A DNA stretch of 7,340 nt from Deltaproteobacteria bacterium (GCA_020861205.1 JAJBSY010000134.1:1-7340), one strand, 5' to 3'. Positions 1-6,806 are shown, counted from the stretch's first letter. A program made the numbers and translations. The notes: generated by a model from the sequence alone, not told the origin.

Positions 1-4
1 TCCG

Positions 5-31
5 TTGACATATTTTTAAGCAACTCGTAAT
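5..31 (+). promoter_or_regulatory. Candidate sigma70-type promoter of the porin gene
   Basis: A perfect -35 hexamer TTGACA lies at 5-10. The best-matching -10 is CGTAAT at 26-31 (4 of 6 to TATAAT), but the spacer is only 15 bp. With the usual 17 bp the hexamer at 28-33 is poor. The position, about 85 nt before the porin start, suits a leader of moderate length. The -35 is convincing and the -10 is not. Confidence 0.4.
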
Positions 32-114
32 CCTGCACTAACGCATGGAAAATGCGTATGAAACGTCTGGCAAAGGTTGTTAACCAAACTTTTTTGCAAA
101 AGAAGGAAGCAAAA

Positions 115-1617
115 ATGAAAAAACTTATCACTCTCGTAGTGGCCGGTTGCATGGTCCTGGGTTCGCTCGGTGCCGCCTCCGCCGTCGACGTGAAAGTGTC
201 CGGTCAGTGGTGGTTCCACTACGGCTACTACTCCAACGCGCTGCTGGTGGATAAAAGCGACTCCGGCAAGCACGCCGACCGCACCCGCGCCCGTCAGCGC
301 GTACGCACCCAGATCGAATTCATCGCCGACGAAAACCTCAGCGCCATGTTGAACCTCGAAACCAACATGCATTGGGGCGACACCGATAAAGGCTCCGGCG
401 GCCCGAACAACACGTACGGCGGCCTTGACGCCGACAACGCCACCTTCTTCATCAAGCGCGCCCACCTCGACTGGACGCTGCCCAACACCCAGGTCAAGAC
501 CCGCATGGGTATCCAGGGTATCGCCATGCCGTCCGTGGTGTTCGGCAACCCGGTGATGAACGCCGACGTGGCCGGCGTGTCCGTGTCCACCCAGTTCACC
601 CCGGAACTCGGCCTGACCTTCTACTGGGCCCGTCCGTATGACCGCACCTACTACGACGACGCCCAGAACGACGGCAACAACGATCTGGACGACATGGACC
701 TGTTCGGCATCATGCTGCCCATCAAGACCGACGTCATCCGCGCCACCCCCTGGGCCATGTTCGCCCTGATCGGCAAGGACAGCGGCTTCTACGGCACCCA
801 GGGCGATGACACTGTGGGCATCAACGCCGCAGGCAATATCGCCATCATCCCCGGCAACTACGCCGCCAACGCCTACAACTACAACCGCGGCCAGCGTCGC
901 TGGAACGGCAACCGCCTCGATACGAGCCGGATGGACAGCCAGACCTACGGCTGGTGGGCCGGCACGACCTTGGAACTGCCGATTCTCGATCCCTTCTTCG
1001 TGAAAATCGACGGCATGGTCGGCGGCGTTGAAACCGGCGTGAGCGAATACGACATGTTCGGCTGGATGGTCGCCGCCGACATCGGCTACAAGTTCTCCTG
1101 GGGCGCGTTGTCCTTGCAGGGCTTCTACTCCTCCGGCGACAAGGACGACGACGACCTCGGCCAGCTGCCCATCATCTCCGCTGACGGCGAATTCGCCACC
1201 GGCGGCTACGGCTTCGGCAGCCACGACTGGCGCCGGTTCGACAGTATGCTGTCCAACACCGGCCAGGGCATGTGGGGCATCGGCCTGAAGGTCGCCGACG
1301 TTTCCTTCGTCGACAACCTGAAGCACACCCTGATCGCCATGTACTACGGCGGCACCAACAAGGGCGACTCCTGGACCAACAAGCGCCGCCCCGGCGACGG
1401 CATCCAGAAGACCGGCGACCGCTTCAGCGGCAACACCCTCATGACTTCCGACCGCGCGTATGAAGTCAACCTGCTGAGCGAATACAAGGTCAACGAAAAT
1501 CTGGCCCTCAAGCTCGATTTCGCCTACATCTGGCTTGACCTCGGCGACAGCTGGAAAGACAGCGGCGACACCACCGGCAGCTTCGTTACCGGCATCGGCG
1601 TCCGCTACCAGTTCTAG
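115..1617 (+). CDS. Outer membrane porin, Desulfovibrio homotrimeric type
   Basis: Predicted 500-residue outer membrane beta-barrel that would let small solutes diffuse into the periplasm. Residues 1-23 form a signal peptide: KK, then a hydrophobic stretch, then a likely cleavage after ASA before VDVKVSG. The mature chain shows alternating aromatic/polar beta-strand patterns, such as QWWFHYGYY at 31-39 and repeated GYGFG-like segments. It ends in GVRYQF, whose terminal Phe is the usual BAM-recognition signal. Asp-rich stretches at about 181-195 and 342-347 are likely loops. I chose ATG 115 over an in-frame ATG at 52 because AAGGAAG (103-109) sits 5 nt upstream and the signal peptide begins there; the earlier start would add 21 non-signal residues. 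The gene stands alone and is followed at once by a terminator. Third positions are strongly C-biased, suggesting high expression. Porin class is confident; substrate is unknown. Confidence 0.88.
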   Translation: MKKLITLVVAGCMVLGSLGAASAVDVKVSGQWWFHYGYYSNALLVDKSDSGKHADRTRARQRVRTQIEFIADENLSAMLNLETNMHWGDTDKGSGGPNNTYGGLDADNATFFIKRAHLDWTLPNTQVKTRMGIQGIAMPSVVFGNPVMNADVAGVSVSTQFTPELGLTFYWARPYDRTYYDDAQNDGNNDLDDMDLFGIMLPIKTDVIRATPWAMFALIGKDSGFYGTQGDDTVGINAAGNIAIIPGNYAANAYNYNRGQRRWNGNRLDTSRMDSQTYGWWAGTTLELPILDPFFVKIDGMVGGVETGVSEYDMFGWMVAADIGYKFSWGALSLQGFYSSGDKDDDDLGQLPIISADGEFATGGYGFGSHDWRRFDSMLSNTGQGMWGIGLKVADVSFVDNLKHTLIAMYYGGTNKGDSWTNKRRPGDGIQKTGDRFSGNTLMTSDRAYEVNLLSEYKVNENLALKLDFAYIWLDLGDSWKDSGDTTGSFVTGIGVRYQF

Positions 1618-1641
1618 CAACCGCTCGGAACAGACGTTTCG

Positions 1642-1672
1642 CCGGGGGCCGAATGGCCCCCGGTTTTTCTTT
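1642..1672 (+). terminator. Rho-independent terminator of the porin gene
   Basis: A perfect 9-bp stem, CCGGGGGCC (1642-1650) with GGCCCCCGG (1655-1663), closes a GAAT tetraloop and is followed by TTTTTCTTT. It starts 24 nt after the porin stop. This is a textbook intrinsic terminator and separates the porin from the repair operon. Confidence 0.95.
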
Positions 1673-1686
1673 ATCCCGCAAAGGAA

Positions 1687-1699
1687 AATTTGAAAGCAC
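1687..1699 (+). promoter_or_regulatory. Possible Ada box upstream of ada
   Basis: AAT (1687-1689), six bases, then GCAC (1696-1699) matches 6 of 7 defined positions of the Ada box AAT-N6-GCAA known from Escherichia coli. It lies about 43 bp upstream of the candidate -10, so methylated Ada bound there could plausibly contact RNA polymerase. The motif carries little information and could occur by chance. What favours it is its place in front of an ada gene. Confidence 0.3.
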
Positions 1700-1718
1700 G
1701 TTCCGGAGTGCCGGGACT

Positions 1719-1754
1719 TTCATGGTCGGATATCCTTATGGTACACTAACCATG
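1719..1754 (+). promoter_or_regulatory. Candidate ada promoter with ATGGT/ACCAT inverted repeats
   Basis: A possible -10 TACACT is at 1742-1747, with a weak -35 TTCATG at 1719-1724 (17-bp spacer). Around it are ATGGT at 1722-1726 and 1738-1742 and ACCAT at 1749-1753. The last two form a dyad, ATGGT-N6-ACCAT, covering the -10. The weak -35 fits a promoter that needs an activator such as methylated Ada. The dyad could be an operator, but nothing here shows which protein would bind it. Confidence 0.33.
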
Positions 1755-1771
1755 AACCAGTGAGGTCCCCC

Positions 1772-2851
1772 ATGTATCCCGCATTCGCTCAAGGCGCCGC
1801 CGCCTCTCATACAGCGCGCCGTCGGCAAACGGTCCTTGCCCGCCAAGATATAGCGCCTGATTCCGTCTACGCCGTCACAACCACCGGGGTGTATTGCCGG
1901 ATCGGTTGTCCCGCCCGGACACCCAAACCGGAACACGTCCTGTTTTTCGATTCCGGCGAAAAAGCCGTGGAAGCCGGATTCCGCCCGTGCAAGCGATGCA
2001 GGCCGGACGAACCGGGAACGGATGCACGGGATGCGGCGCTTGTCGCGGATATCTGCCGCCGTATCGAAAACTCCCTTACGCCGCCTTCCCTGGCAACGCT
2101 CGCCGCGTCCGCCGGGCTGAGCGCCTCCCACCTGCGCCGCATTTTTCGGCGAATTACCGGGGTTACTCCCAAGGCCTACGCCAAGACCGTCCAGGCCGAA
2201 CGGCTGCGGTGGCGGATGAGTGAAAGTGGAACGGTCACCGAAGCCATCTACGAGGCCGGGTTCGGGTCTGCCGGGCATTTTTACGGGCAGGCGGACGGGT
2301 TTCTCGGCATGACGCCCTCGGCATGGCGCGCGGGTGGCGCGGCCACGCGCATCCTGTATGCCACACGTCCGTGCTCGCTGGGCTTCGTGCTTGCCGCCCA
2401 GACGGAACGCGGCATTTGCGCCATATCGCTCGGCGATGATGCCGCCTCGCTTGCCGCCGAACTCGCCGAACGCTTCCCGGCCGCCGAACTTATCGCGGAC
2501 GATCCGTCGTTTACGGCGGCAATGGAAGCCGTTGTAGCGTTTGTCGATACCCCCGGAAGCGACTTGAACCTCCCCCTGGATATCCGGGGAACCGCCTTTC
2601 AGCGCAGGGTCTGGCAAGCTCTGCGGGAGATCCCAGCTGGCGCGACCCAAAGCTACGCGGACCTGGCCGCCGGGATCGGCGCGCCGGGCGCGGCCAGGGC
2701 CGTCGCGCGCGCGTGCGCCGCCAATACCCTGGCCGTCGCCATACCATGCCATAGGGTAATCCGCGGGAACGGCCGGTATTCCGGCTACCGCTGGGGAGTG
2801 GAGCGAAAGAAGGCATTGCTTGACGCTGAAAAAAAACGTTGTGAGGAATGA
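1772..2851 (+). CDS. ada: Ada: methyl-phosphotriester / O6-methylguanine-DNA methyltransferase and transcriptional activator
   Basis: A 359-residue protein, close to E. coli Ada (354), with all three parts. Residues about 15-80 are the zinc-binding domain with Cys42 and Cys46 (YCRIGC) and Cys73 and Cys76 (FRPCKRC). By family knowledge Cys42 corresponds to Cys38 of E. coli, which takes a methyl group from backbone phosphotriesters and turns Ada into an activator. Residues about 90-187 are an AraC-type DNA-binding domain. Residues about 193-355 are the methyltransferase domain, with GTAFQRRVWQALR at 273-285, active-site PCHRV (acceptor Cys326) and GYRWGVERK near the end. No key residue is missing. 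ATG 1772 is preferred over GTG 1760 because GAGG (1762-1765) is 6 nt upstream. The stop overlaps the alkA start as ATGA, implying translational coupling. It is likely autoregulated through the box and promoter just upstream. Confidence 0.96.
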   Translation: MYPAFAQGAAASHTARRRQTVLARQDIAPDSVYAVTTTGVYCRIGCPARTPKPEHVLFFDSGEKAVEAGFRPCKRCRPDEPGTDARDAALVADICRRIENSLTPPSLATLAASAGLSASHLRRIFRRITGVTPKAYAKTVQAERLRWRMSESGTVTEAIYEAGFGSAGHFYGQADGFLGMTPSAWRAGGAATRILYATRPCSLGFVLAAQTERGICAISLGDDAASLAAELAERFPAAELIADDPSFTAAMEAVVAFVDTPGSDLNLPLDIRGTAFQRRVWQALREIPAGATQSYADLAAGIGAPGAARAVARACAANTLAVAIPCHRVIRGNGRYSGYRWGVERKKALLDAEKKRCEE

Positions 2852-3768
2852 TGCCGCACCACGCGCTCACATGTTCGATCCCGCTGCCGCAAGGATTCCG
2901 CCGCAAGGATTTCCTGGCTCTGCACAGTCGCGACGAGCGGATGGTTTCGGAAAAGACCACCTCCCGCAGCGTGACGAAGGGTATCCCGTGGGATGGTTCC
3001 CCGGCGTGCCTCCGGATCGTTCTGCACAAGGACGCTGTCATGGCGAAGCTTGCCGTGGACGGGCCACCGCGCGATGGCGGCACCGTGAGGCTGGAACAAA
3101 CCGTCCGGCGAATGCTCGGGCTGGACCAGCCGGTCGCCGCGTTCGAGGCCGCGTATGCCGGACATCCGCTGCTTGGCGGCCTTGTCGCCGCCAACCTGGG
3201 GCTTTGCGTCTCCCAAACCGCGTCTCCTTTTGAAGCGCTTTCCTGGGCGATTCTCGGGCAGCTCGTCAGCGTGCGCGCGGCTGTCGCCATGCGGCGCAAG
3301 TTCACGCTGGCGGCCGAGATCAAACACTCGTCCGGTCTGTGGTGCTTTCCGGACGCCCGGGCCGTCGCCGTGATGGACGTACCCGCCCTGCGGGCTTGCG
3401 GCCTGTCCCAAACCAAGGCCCTTTCCCTGCAAACCCTTGCCAGGTCCGTATCTTCAGGCGACCTCCCCCTGGACGCCTGGCTGGACGCCGCCCGCGCGGG
3501 ACGCCTGGACGCCGACGAGGTCCGCGCACGGCTCGGAGCGATTCGCGGCATCGGTCCTTGGACCGTCAGCTATGCCTTGCTGCGCGGATTCGGGTACCTG
3601 GACGGCTCTCTGCACGGAGATGTCGCCGTCCGGAGAAATCTGGCTCGCCTCCTGCACAAGGAAACGGTCACGGAAAAGGAAACCGAGACATGGCTGACCC
3701 CGTTTTCACCCTGGCGCGCGCTGGTGGCCGCCCATTTGTGGGCCATGCAATCCCGTGACGGATACTGA
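2848..3768 (+). CDS. alkA: AlkA-type DNA-3-methyladenine glycosylase II
   Basis: A 306-residue base-excision repair glycosylase (E. coli AlkA is 282) that would cut 3-methyladenine and other alkylated bases from DNA, leaving abasic sites. Residues about 8-122 match the AlkA N-terminal domain in layout. Residues about 125-300 form the HhH-GPD fold: an entry helix with ALSWAILGQLVSVRAA at 130-145, the hairpin LGAIRGIGPWTVSYAL at 229-244, and the catalytic aspartate in HGDVAV (Asp258, aligned to Asp238 of E. coli). The PWR...HLW motif at 288-298 also fits the family. ATG 2848 overlaps the ada stop by 4 nt. The second ATG at 2851 is better spaced from GAGG (2843-2846), so the true start may be one codon later. 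Either way translation is coupled to ada, as expected for an adaptive-response pair. Confidence 0.94.
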   Translation: MMPHHALTCSIPLPQGFRRKDFLALHSRDERMVSEKTTSRSVTKGIPWDGSPACLRIVLHKDAVMAKLAVDGPPRDGGTVRLEQTVRRMLGLDQPVAAFEAAYAGHPLLGGLVAANLGLCVSQTASPFEALSWAILGQLVSVRAAVAMRRKFTLAAEIKHSSGLWCFPDARAVAVMDVPALRACGLSQTKALSLQTLARSVSSGDLPLDAWLDAARAGRLDADEVRARLGAIRGIGPWTVSYALLRGFGYLDGSLHGDVAVRRNLARLLHKETVTEKETETWLTPFSPWRALVAAHLWAMQSRDGY

Positions 3769-3801
3769 CCTTCGCGGCAACCGTTCCCCTGGAGCACTCG
3801 G

Positions 3802-4212
3802 ATGCAAAAACGCATAGCATGGCCCTCCCGGTATCGCTGGCTTCACGAATATCTCGTGCGCAAACCGGATGCGGAGCTCGAATACAAGGAGAGCTGGGAC
3901 GCGCTGCTGTACCGCCTGCACGGCAAAATATTCGCCCTCCTTCTCCGCAATAAAACCGACGGCACGCTCTTGAATCTGAAGTGCGATCCATACCTTTCCC
4001 TCATGTTCCGGGAAAAGCATCCGGCCGTTTTGCCGGGCTGGCATATGAACAAGCTGCACTGGATCTCCCTCGCCTTGCGCGGCAAAACGCCCGAGGCCGT
4101 CTGCAGGGAGCTGGTCGACAGTTCCTACGCCTGGGTTTTGGACAAATTGCCGGGCTATTACAAACATCCGTCTTCCGTCCCTCCTCCCGGCGGCAAGGTT
4201 CCTATCCCTTGA
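3802..4212 (+). CDS. MmcQ/YjbR family protein, third gene of the ada-alkA cluster
   Basis: A 136-residue cytoplasmic protein with no signal or membrane segment. Family hallmarks are visible: FALLLRNKTDG at 44-54, LNLKCDP at 57-63, a REKHPAVLPGWHMNKLHWISL stretch at about 70-90, and ELVDSSYAWVLDKLP at 103-117. Known YjbR structures have a DNA-binding-like fold, but the biochemical role is not established. The tail after about residue 119 is Pro-rich (SSVPPPGG) and probably disordered. GGAG (3791-3794), 7 nt before ATG 3802, supports the start. The gap from alkA is only 33 nt with no terminator, so cotranscription with ada-alkA is likely. That would place it in the response to DNA alkylation, though a casual passenger cannot be excluded. 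I see no clear terminator after it. Confidence 0.85.
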   Translation: MQKRIAWPSRYRWLHEYLVRKPDAELEYKESWDALLYRLHGKIFALLLRNKTDGTLLNLKCDPYLSLMFREKHPAVLPGWHMNKLHWISLALRGKTPEAVCRELVDSSYAWVLDKLPGYYKHPSSVPPPGGKVPIP

Positions 4213-4372
4213 GCCGGACCGCCCCGTTTCCGGATATCGGCTTAGGGCTATTTTCCGTATTTCCCGCTTTCTCCAATCCCGGCATCCTCCCGGAACGCCG
4301 GCCTTGCGCTCCGCGCGGGGCGAGCCCGACGAAGTCTCAGATAAATTGAAGCACCCCCGTTCATCACGAGAG

Positions 4373-4401
4373 TTGTCCGTCGTCCTCGCGCATGATAAAA
4401 G
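4373..4401 (+). promoter_or_regulatory. Candidate promoter of the membrane LuxR-type gene
   Basis: TTGTCC (4373-4378) and TAAAAG (4396-4401) each match 4 of 6 consensus positions with an exact 17-bp spacer. Transcription would begin near 4408, about 23 nt before ATG 4431 and after the alternative ATG at 4392. It therefore agrees with the start chosen from the ribosome binding site. The rest of the intergenic stretch 4213-4372 shows only a short 5-bp dyad (4279-4301) without a T tract. Confidence 0.3.
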
Positions 4402-4430
4402 GCAGCCATCTACCCTTACCCAGGATATGT

Positions 4431-5984
4431 ATGCGACACGGACAGCCCGACGCCGGTTTCGCGGCATCATCCCTTTCTGCCCGCCATGAACGGACCGTAG
4501 CGGCTTTCATGCTGGCGCTGTTTTACCTGACGCACAACGTGGGGACGGTGTTTTTCCAGGCCCGCAAGGTTCCGCCGGACCAGAACGGCGCGGCCGTGGC
4601 GGCCTATTTCGCGGGCATCGTGGCCGGGGCGCTGCTGATGGCCGTCCTGGAACGCCGGGACACCTGGCGCTCTCCGGACAAGGACGGCAGACTTTTGCGG
4701 GCCTTTTTTCTCGGCCTGCTGCTCTTCCCTTCGATTTTCAGCGAGATTTCGATGCGCGTCACCGGGTACCCGGGCACGGCCTTTCTCAATTTCTTCCAGC
4801 CCATGCTCTGGGCAGCGCAGCTTCCCGTGGCCGTGCTTTTCTTTTTCCGCCACGTGCCCGCCGAACGGCAGGCCCTGTTTTTTTGCGCGGCCATCAGCGC
4901 CGGACACCTGTGCTGGGCCCTTATCGCACCCCTGGCCGCCTCGGCCGACCCGGGCGGCGCGGCCTTGGCGGGCACGGTGAGCGCGGCGGCCCTGGAAAAC
5001 CGCTTTCTGCCCCTGCTCAGCCTGACCCGCAACCTCCTGGGCGCGGCCTTTTCCCTGCTGTGCTGGTTGCTGGCCCAAGCGGACGCGCACCCGACCCGTG
5101 GCCCGCAGGCCAGGCCAGGCCAGGCAAGGGGCACGTTTCCGGCCCGGGGTTTCGCCTTGTTGCTTCCGGCGTTCCTAGCCTGTTCCCTGTTCAACGGCTT
5201 TACCGGCTATCTGTTCTTCCCCCGCCTGGCGGGGGGGGGCCAGTACCCGGAATACCTGCACATGGCCGTGGCCATGCTCTTTCCCCTGGCCTGTCTGTAT
5301 CTTGACCGTCGTGGCGATACAGCCCTGCTGCGCCTGACCGGCATTGCCGTCCTGAGTTTCGTCCTGTTTCCGCTGCTGCTGTTTTTGCCGGCCTCCGCCT
5401 GGGCCGGGTGGGCCGTGTACCCTATATGCACGGCCGCGCAGCTGCTGCTGACCTATTGCGGTGCGCTGGCCTTTGCCCGCTTCGCGCCGTTTTCCCGCCT
5501 GCCGTCCCTAGTCGTTTCCGCGACCTGGCTGACCATGGCCGTAGCCGTGCCGGGAAGGCTTCTGGCCTTGGTCCTGCCGTCCAAGGGCCTGCCGGTTTTC
5601 CCCGTGGGTTGCCTCTTGGCCGCCTTGTGCGCGGCCTCGCTTGTTCCGCTGCGCCGGGCCTTTCCCCTTCCGGAGCCCCCCGATACCGGAGCGGAGAGCG
5701 ACAGCCCGGATGCCGCGCCGAATACGGCCGAAGCCGCCAGGCTCGAACTCCTGCGCCTGGAGGCGGAGGCCAAACTGCGGGCCTTTGCCGCCGCCTTCGA
5801 CCTCTCGACGCGCGAGGCCGAAGTGCTGGACGGCATCCTCCGTAGCCTGGACAACGAGGCCCTGGCGGCCAAAATGACGATCAGCGTCCGGGGCGTGCGC
5901 TACCATCTCGGCGGCCTGCTGCAAAAGACCGGCTCGGCCAACCGGCGGCGGCTCGTTCATTTCTATACCTCCTGGCACAACTAG
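4431..5984 (+). CDS. Polytopic membrane protein with C-terminal LuxR-type helix-turn-helix
   Basis: A 517-residue fusion of a hydrophobic transporter-like domain and a DNA-binding domain, probably a one-component membrane-bound regulator. About 12 membrane helices can be read, near 22-43, 53-73, 88-108, 117-140, 147-170, 193-215, 239-263, 275-291, 301-320, 323-345, 357-381 and 387-406. A polar, acidic linker (about 411-440) and a short Glu/Leu-rich helix (about 436-450) lead to the LuxR domain at about 453-513: LSTREAEVL at 458-466, then LAAKMTISVRGVRYHLGGLL at 478-497, a typical recognition helix. There is no receiver or autoinducer domain. The ligand and targets cannot be told. ATG 4431 has AGGA (4422-4425) 5 nt upstream; an in-frame ATG at 4392 has no ribosome binding site and would add 13 residues. 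The frame contains a 4x CAGGC repeat and a G9 run. Expected to sit in the inner membrane with the HTH in the cytoplasm. Confidence 0.88.
   Translation: MRHGQPDAGFAASSLSARHERTVAAFMLALFYLTHNVGTVFFQARKVPPDQNGAAVAAYFAGIVAGALLMAVLERRDTWRSPDKDGRLLRAFFLGLLLFPSIFSEISMRVTGYPGTAFLNFFQPMLWAAQLPVAVLFFFRHVPAERQALFFCAAISAGHLCWALIAPLAASADPGGAALAGTVSAAALENRFLPLLSLTRNLLGAAFSLLCWLLAQADAHPTRGPQARPGQARGTFPARGFALLLPAFLACSLFNGFTGYLFFPRLAGGGQYPEYLHMAVAMLFPLACLYLDRRGDTALLRLTGIAVLSFVLFPLLLFLPASAWAGWAVYPICTAAQLLLTYCGALAFARFAPFSRLPSLVVSATWLTMAVAVPGRLLALVLPSKGLPVFPVGCLLAALCAASLVPLRRAFPLPEPPDTGAESDSPDAAPNTAEAARLELLRLEAEAKLRAFAAAFDLSTREAEVLDGILRSLDNEALAAKMTISVRGVRYHLGGLLQKTGSANRRRLVHFYTSWHN
5106..5125 (+). repeat. Four tandem CAGGC units inside the membrane regulator gene
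   Basis: Four perfect head-to-tail copies of the 5-mer CAGGC encode part of the hydrophilic loop (residues about 226-232) between predicted helices 6 and 7. Since 5 is not a multiple of 3, gain or loss of one copy would shift the frame and remove the helix-turn-helix. Confidence 0.9.
5231..5239 (+). repeat. Run of nine G residues inside the membrane regulator gene
   Basis: Nine consecutive G encode residues about 267-270 (Ala-Gly-Gly-Gly) in the loop before predicted helix 8. A slip of one base would truncate the protein well before the DNA-binding domain. Such a run is also a common place for sequencing error, although the frame is open as given. Confidence 0.9.
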
Positions 5985-6147
5985 ACCGTTACGCCGCAAG
6001 TTCTTCCGTATCCCCCCGCGAGGCGCCGGAACCGACCGGCCGCATCCTCCTCCCGGGATGGACCGCCCCCGGGCGATTCCCGCGCCATCCCATAAAAAAC
6101 CTATGGCCCGCCGGAGAATGCCGTCCTTTTCCTGCTAGAGATCCTAC

Positions 6148-6209
6148 TTTTTTTCAAAAAAACGGCTAAAAAAGGAAAAATGCCAGTATTGCGCCAGTTC
6201 CCTTTTTTT
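6148..6209. repeat. A/T-rich palindrome and hairpin pair downstream of the regulator gene
   Basis: TTTTTTT-C-AAAAAAA (6148-6162) is a near-perfect palindrome. It is followed by AAAAAAGGAA (6168-6177), which can pair with TTCC plus T7 (6198-6209) with one bulged C. T runs on both strands allow a weak bidirectional terminator between convergent genes, but the stems have few G-C pairs. Two copies of GCCAGT (6182-6187, 6193-6198) lie in the loop. Confidence 0.35.
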
Positions 6210-6346
6210 CTCCATCCATTTATACAATATCTGATTTCGTCCGCGACCCGGCCGCGTCGGAAGGCGTCGCCGGCGCATGATACTCATACTCCAGCCTTGA
6301 AAACGATGGGAACCATGGCCCGCGGGATTGGCGCGTAGCGGCGTTG

Positions 6347-6363
6347 TCGCCGTGAAACGGCGA
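6347..6363. repeat. Short hairpin, 7-bp stem
   Basis: TCGCCGT (6347-6353), loop GAA, ACGGCGA (6357-6363) is a perfect dyad. An overlapping alternative pairs CGGCG (6339-6343) with CGCCG (6348-6352). It is the first of a row of hairpins leading into the 17-bp inverted repeat. Confidence 0.8.
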
Positions 6364-6386
6364 TCTCGCAGGCCGAACCGGACTCG

Positions 6387-6403
6387 GAGAGCGCATCGCT
6401 CTC
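6387..6403. repeat. Short hairpin, 7-bp stem
   Basis: GAGAGCG (6387-6393), loop CAT, CGCTCTC (6397-6403) is a perfect dyad that a G-T pair extends by one. It ends 9 nt before the 17-bp inverted repeat. No T tract follows, so it is not an intrinsic terminator. Confidence 0.8.
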
Positions 6404-6411
6404 TCAAGACC

Positions 6412-6496
6412 GGCCGCGCGCGGTGCCGGAATACCGATTGGGGGGACGTTCCGTTGCAGTGAGGAACGCAACCGGCAGGCGGCACCGCGCGCGGCC
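6412..6496. repeat. Perfect 17-bp inverted repeat with a structured 51-nt centre
   Basis: The left arm GGCCGCGCGCGGTGCCG (6412-6428) is the exact reverse complement of the right arm at 6480-6496. The 51-nt centre has its own dyad, CGTTCC (6447-6452) with GGAACG (6463-6468), and a competing one, GTTGC (6453-6457) with GCAAC (6468-6472). A perfect 17-bp match is far beyond chance at this spacing. It could be a structured RNA, a recombination or protein-binding site, or the remnant of a mobile element. No T tract follows and no transposase gene is near. Confidence 0.9.
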
Positions 6497-6788
6497 CTCA
6501 TTCCGCGTCGTGCCTAGGCGTGCGACGAAGCGGTCAGTACAAACCGCTACATTGAATTCCATCCCGGCAGGGGCTTGAACTTGCGTGTTGCGGATAACAA
6601 TGCGGTATGCTCCCTGGCGGATATGGCCCAAACCCTCGGCGCGACACCGCTTTGGCCCGGAGCCTGGCACCGCACGCGGCCACCTCTTCTCCGGCCTGGC
6701 ATACGATACATGGACGGCGCAATGGGCAACGCCTTCGGCAACCTGCGCGGCCCCGGCCGGTCATGCCGCAGCCATCGACGCCCGGCTC

Positions 6789-6806
6789 GTGATCCTTCTG
6801 GATCAC
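6789..6806. repeat. Short hairpin, 7-bp stem
   Basis: GTGATCC (6789-6795), loop TTCT, GGATCAC (6800-6806) is a perfect dyad. It lies within the doubtful open frames and has no T tract. Confidence 0.8.

Noticed and set aside
16..1620. A 534-codon open frame on the minus strand, opposite the whole porin gene
   Set aside because: It is an antisense shadow caused by the strong C-ending codon bias of the porin. Its translation is Val/Gly/Ala-rich with no domain, and the plus strand has signal peptide, ribosome binding site and terminator.
2511..3551. Long minus-strand open frames opposite ada and alkA
   Set aside because: Their translations are Arg/Pro/Ser-rich without recognisable domains. The plus-strand genes have complete catalytic motifs.
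4392..4430. Upstream in-frame ATG at 4392 as the start of the membrane regulator
   Set aside because: It has no ribosome binding site and falls on the candidate -10 element. ATG 4431 has AGGA at the right distance.
6055..6091. GGGATGG/CCATCCC dyad after the LuxR-type gene considered as a terminator
   Set aside because: The stem is followed by ATAAAAAAC rather than a T tract, and the opposite strand also lacks one.
6412..6496. The inverted repeat considered as a CRISPR unit or insertion-sequence ends
   Set aside because: There are only two arms, 51 nt apart, with no repeated spacing, and no transposase gene fits between or beside them.
6585..6607. GCGGATAACAAT (6591-6602), identical to one half of the E. 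coli lac operator
   Set aside because: The other half of the operator is absent, and there is no lac-type gene or LacI-family regulator nearby. I treat it as chance.
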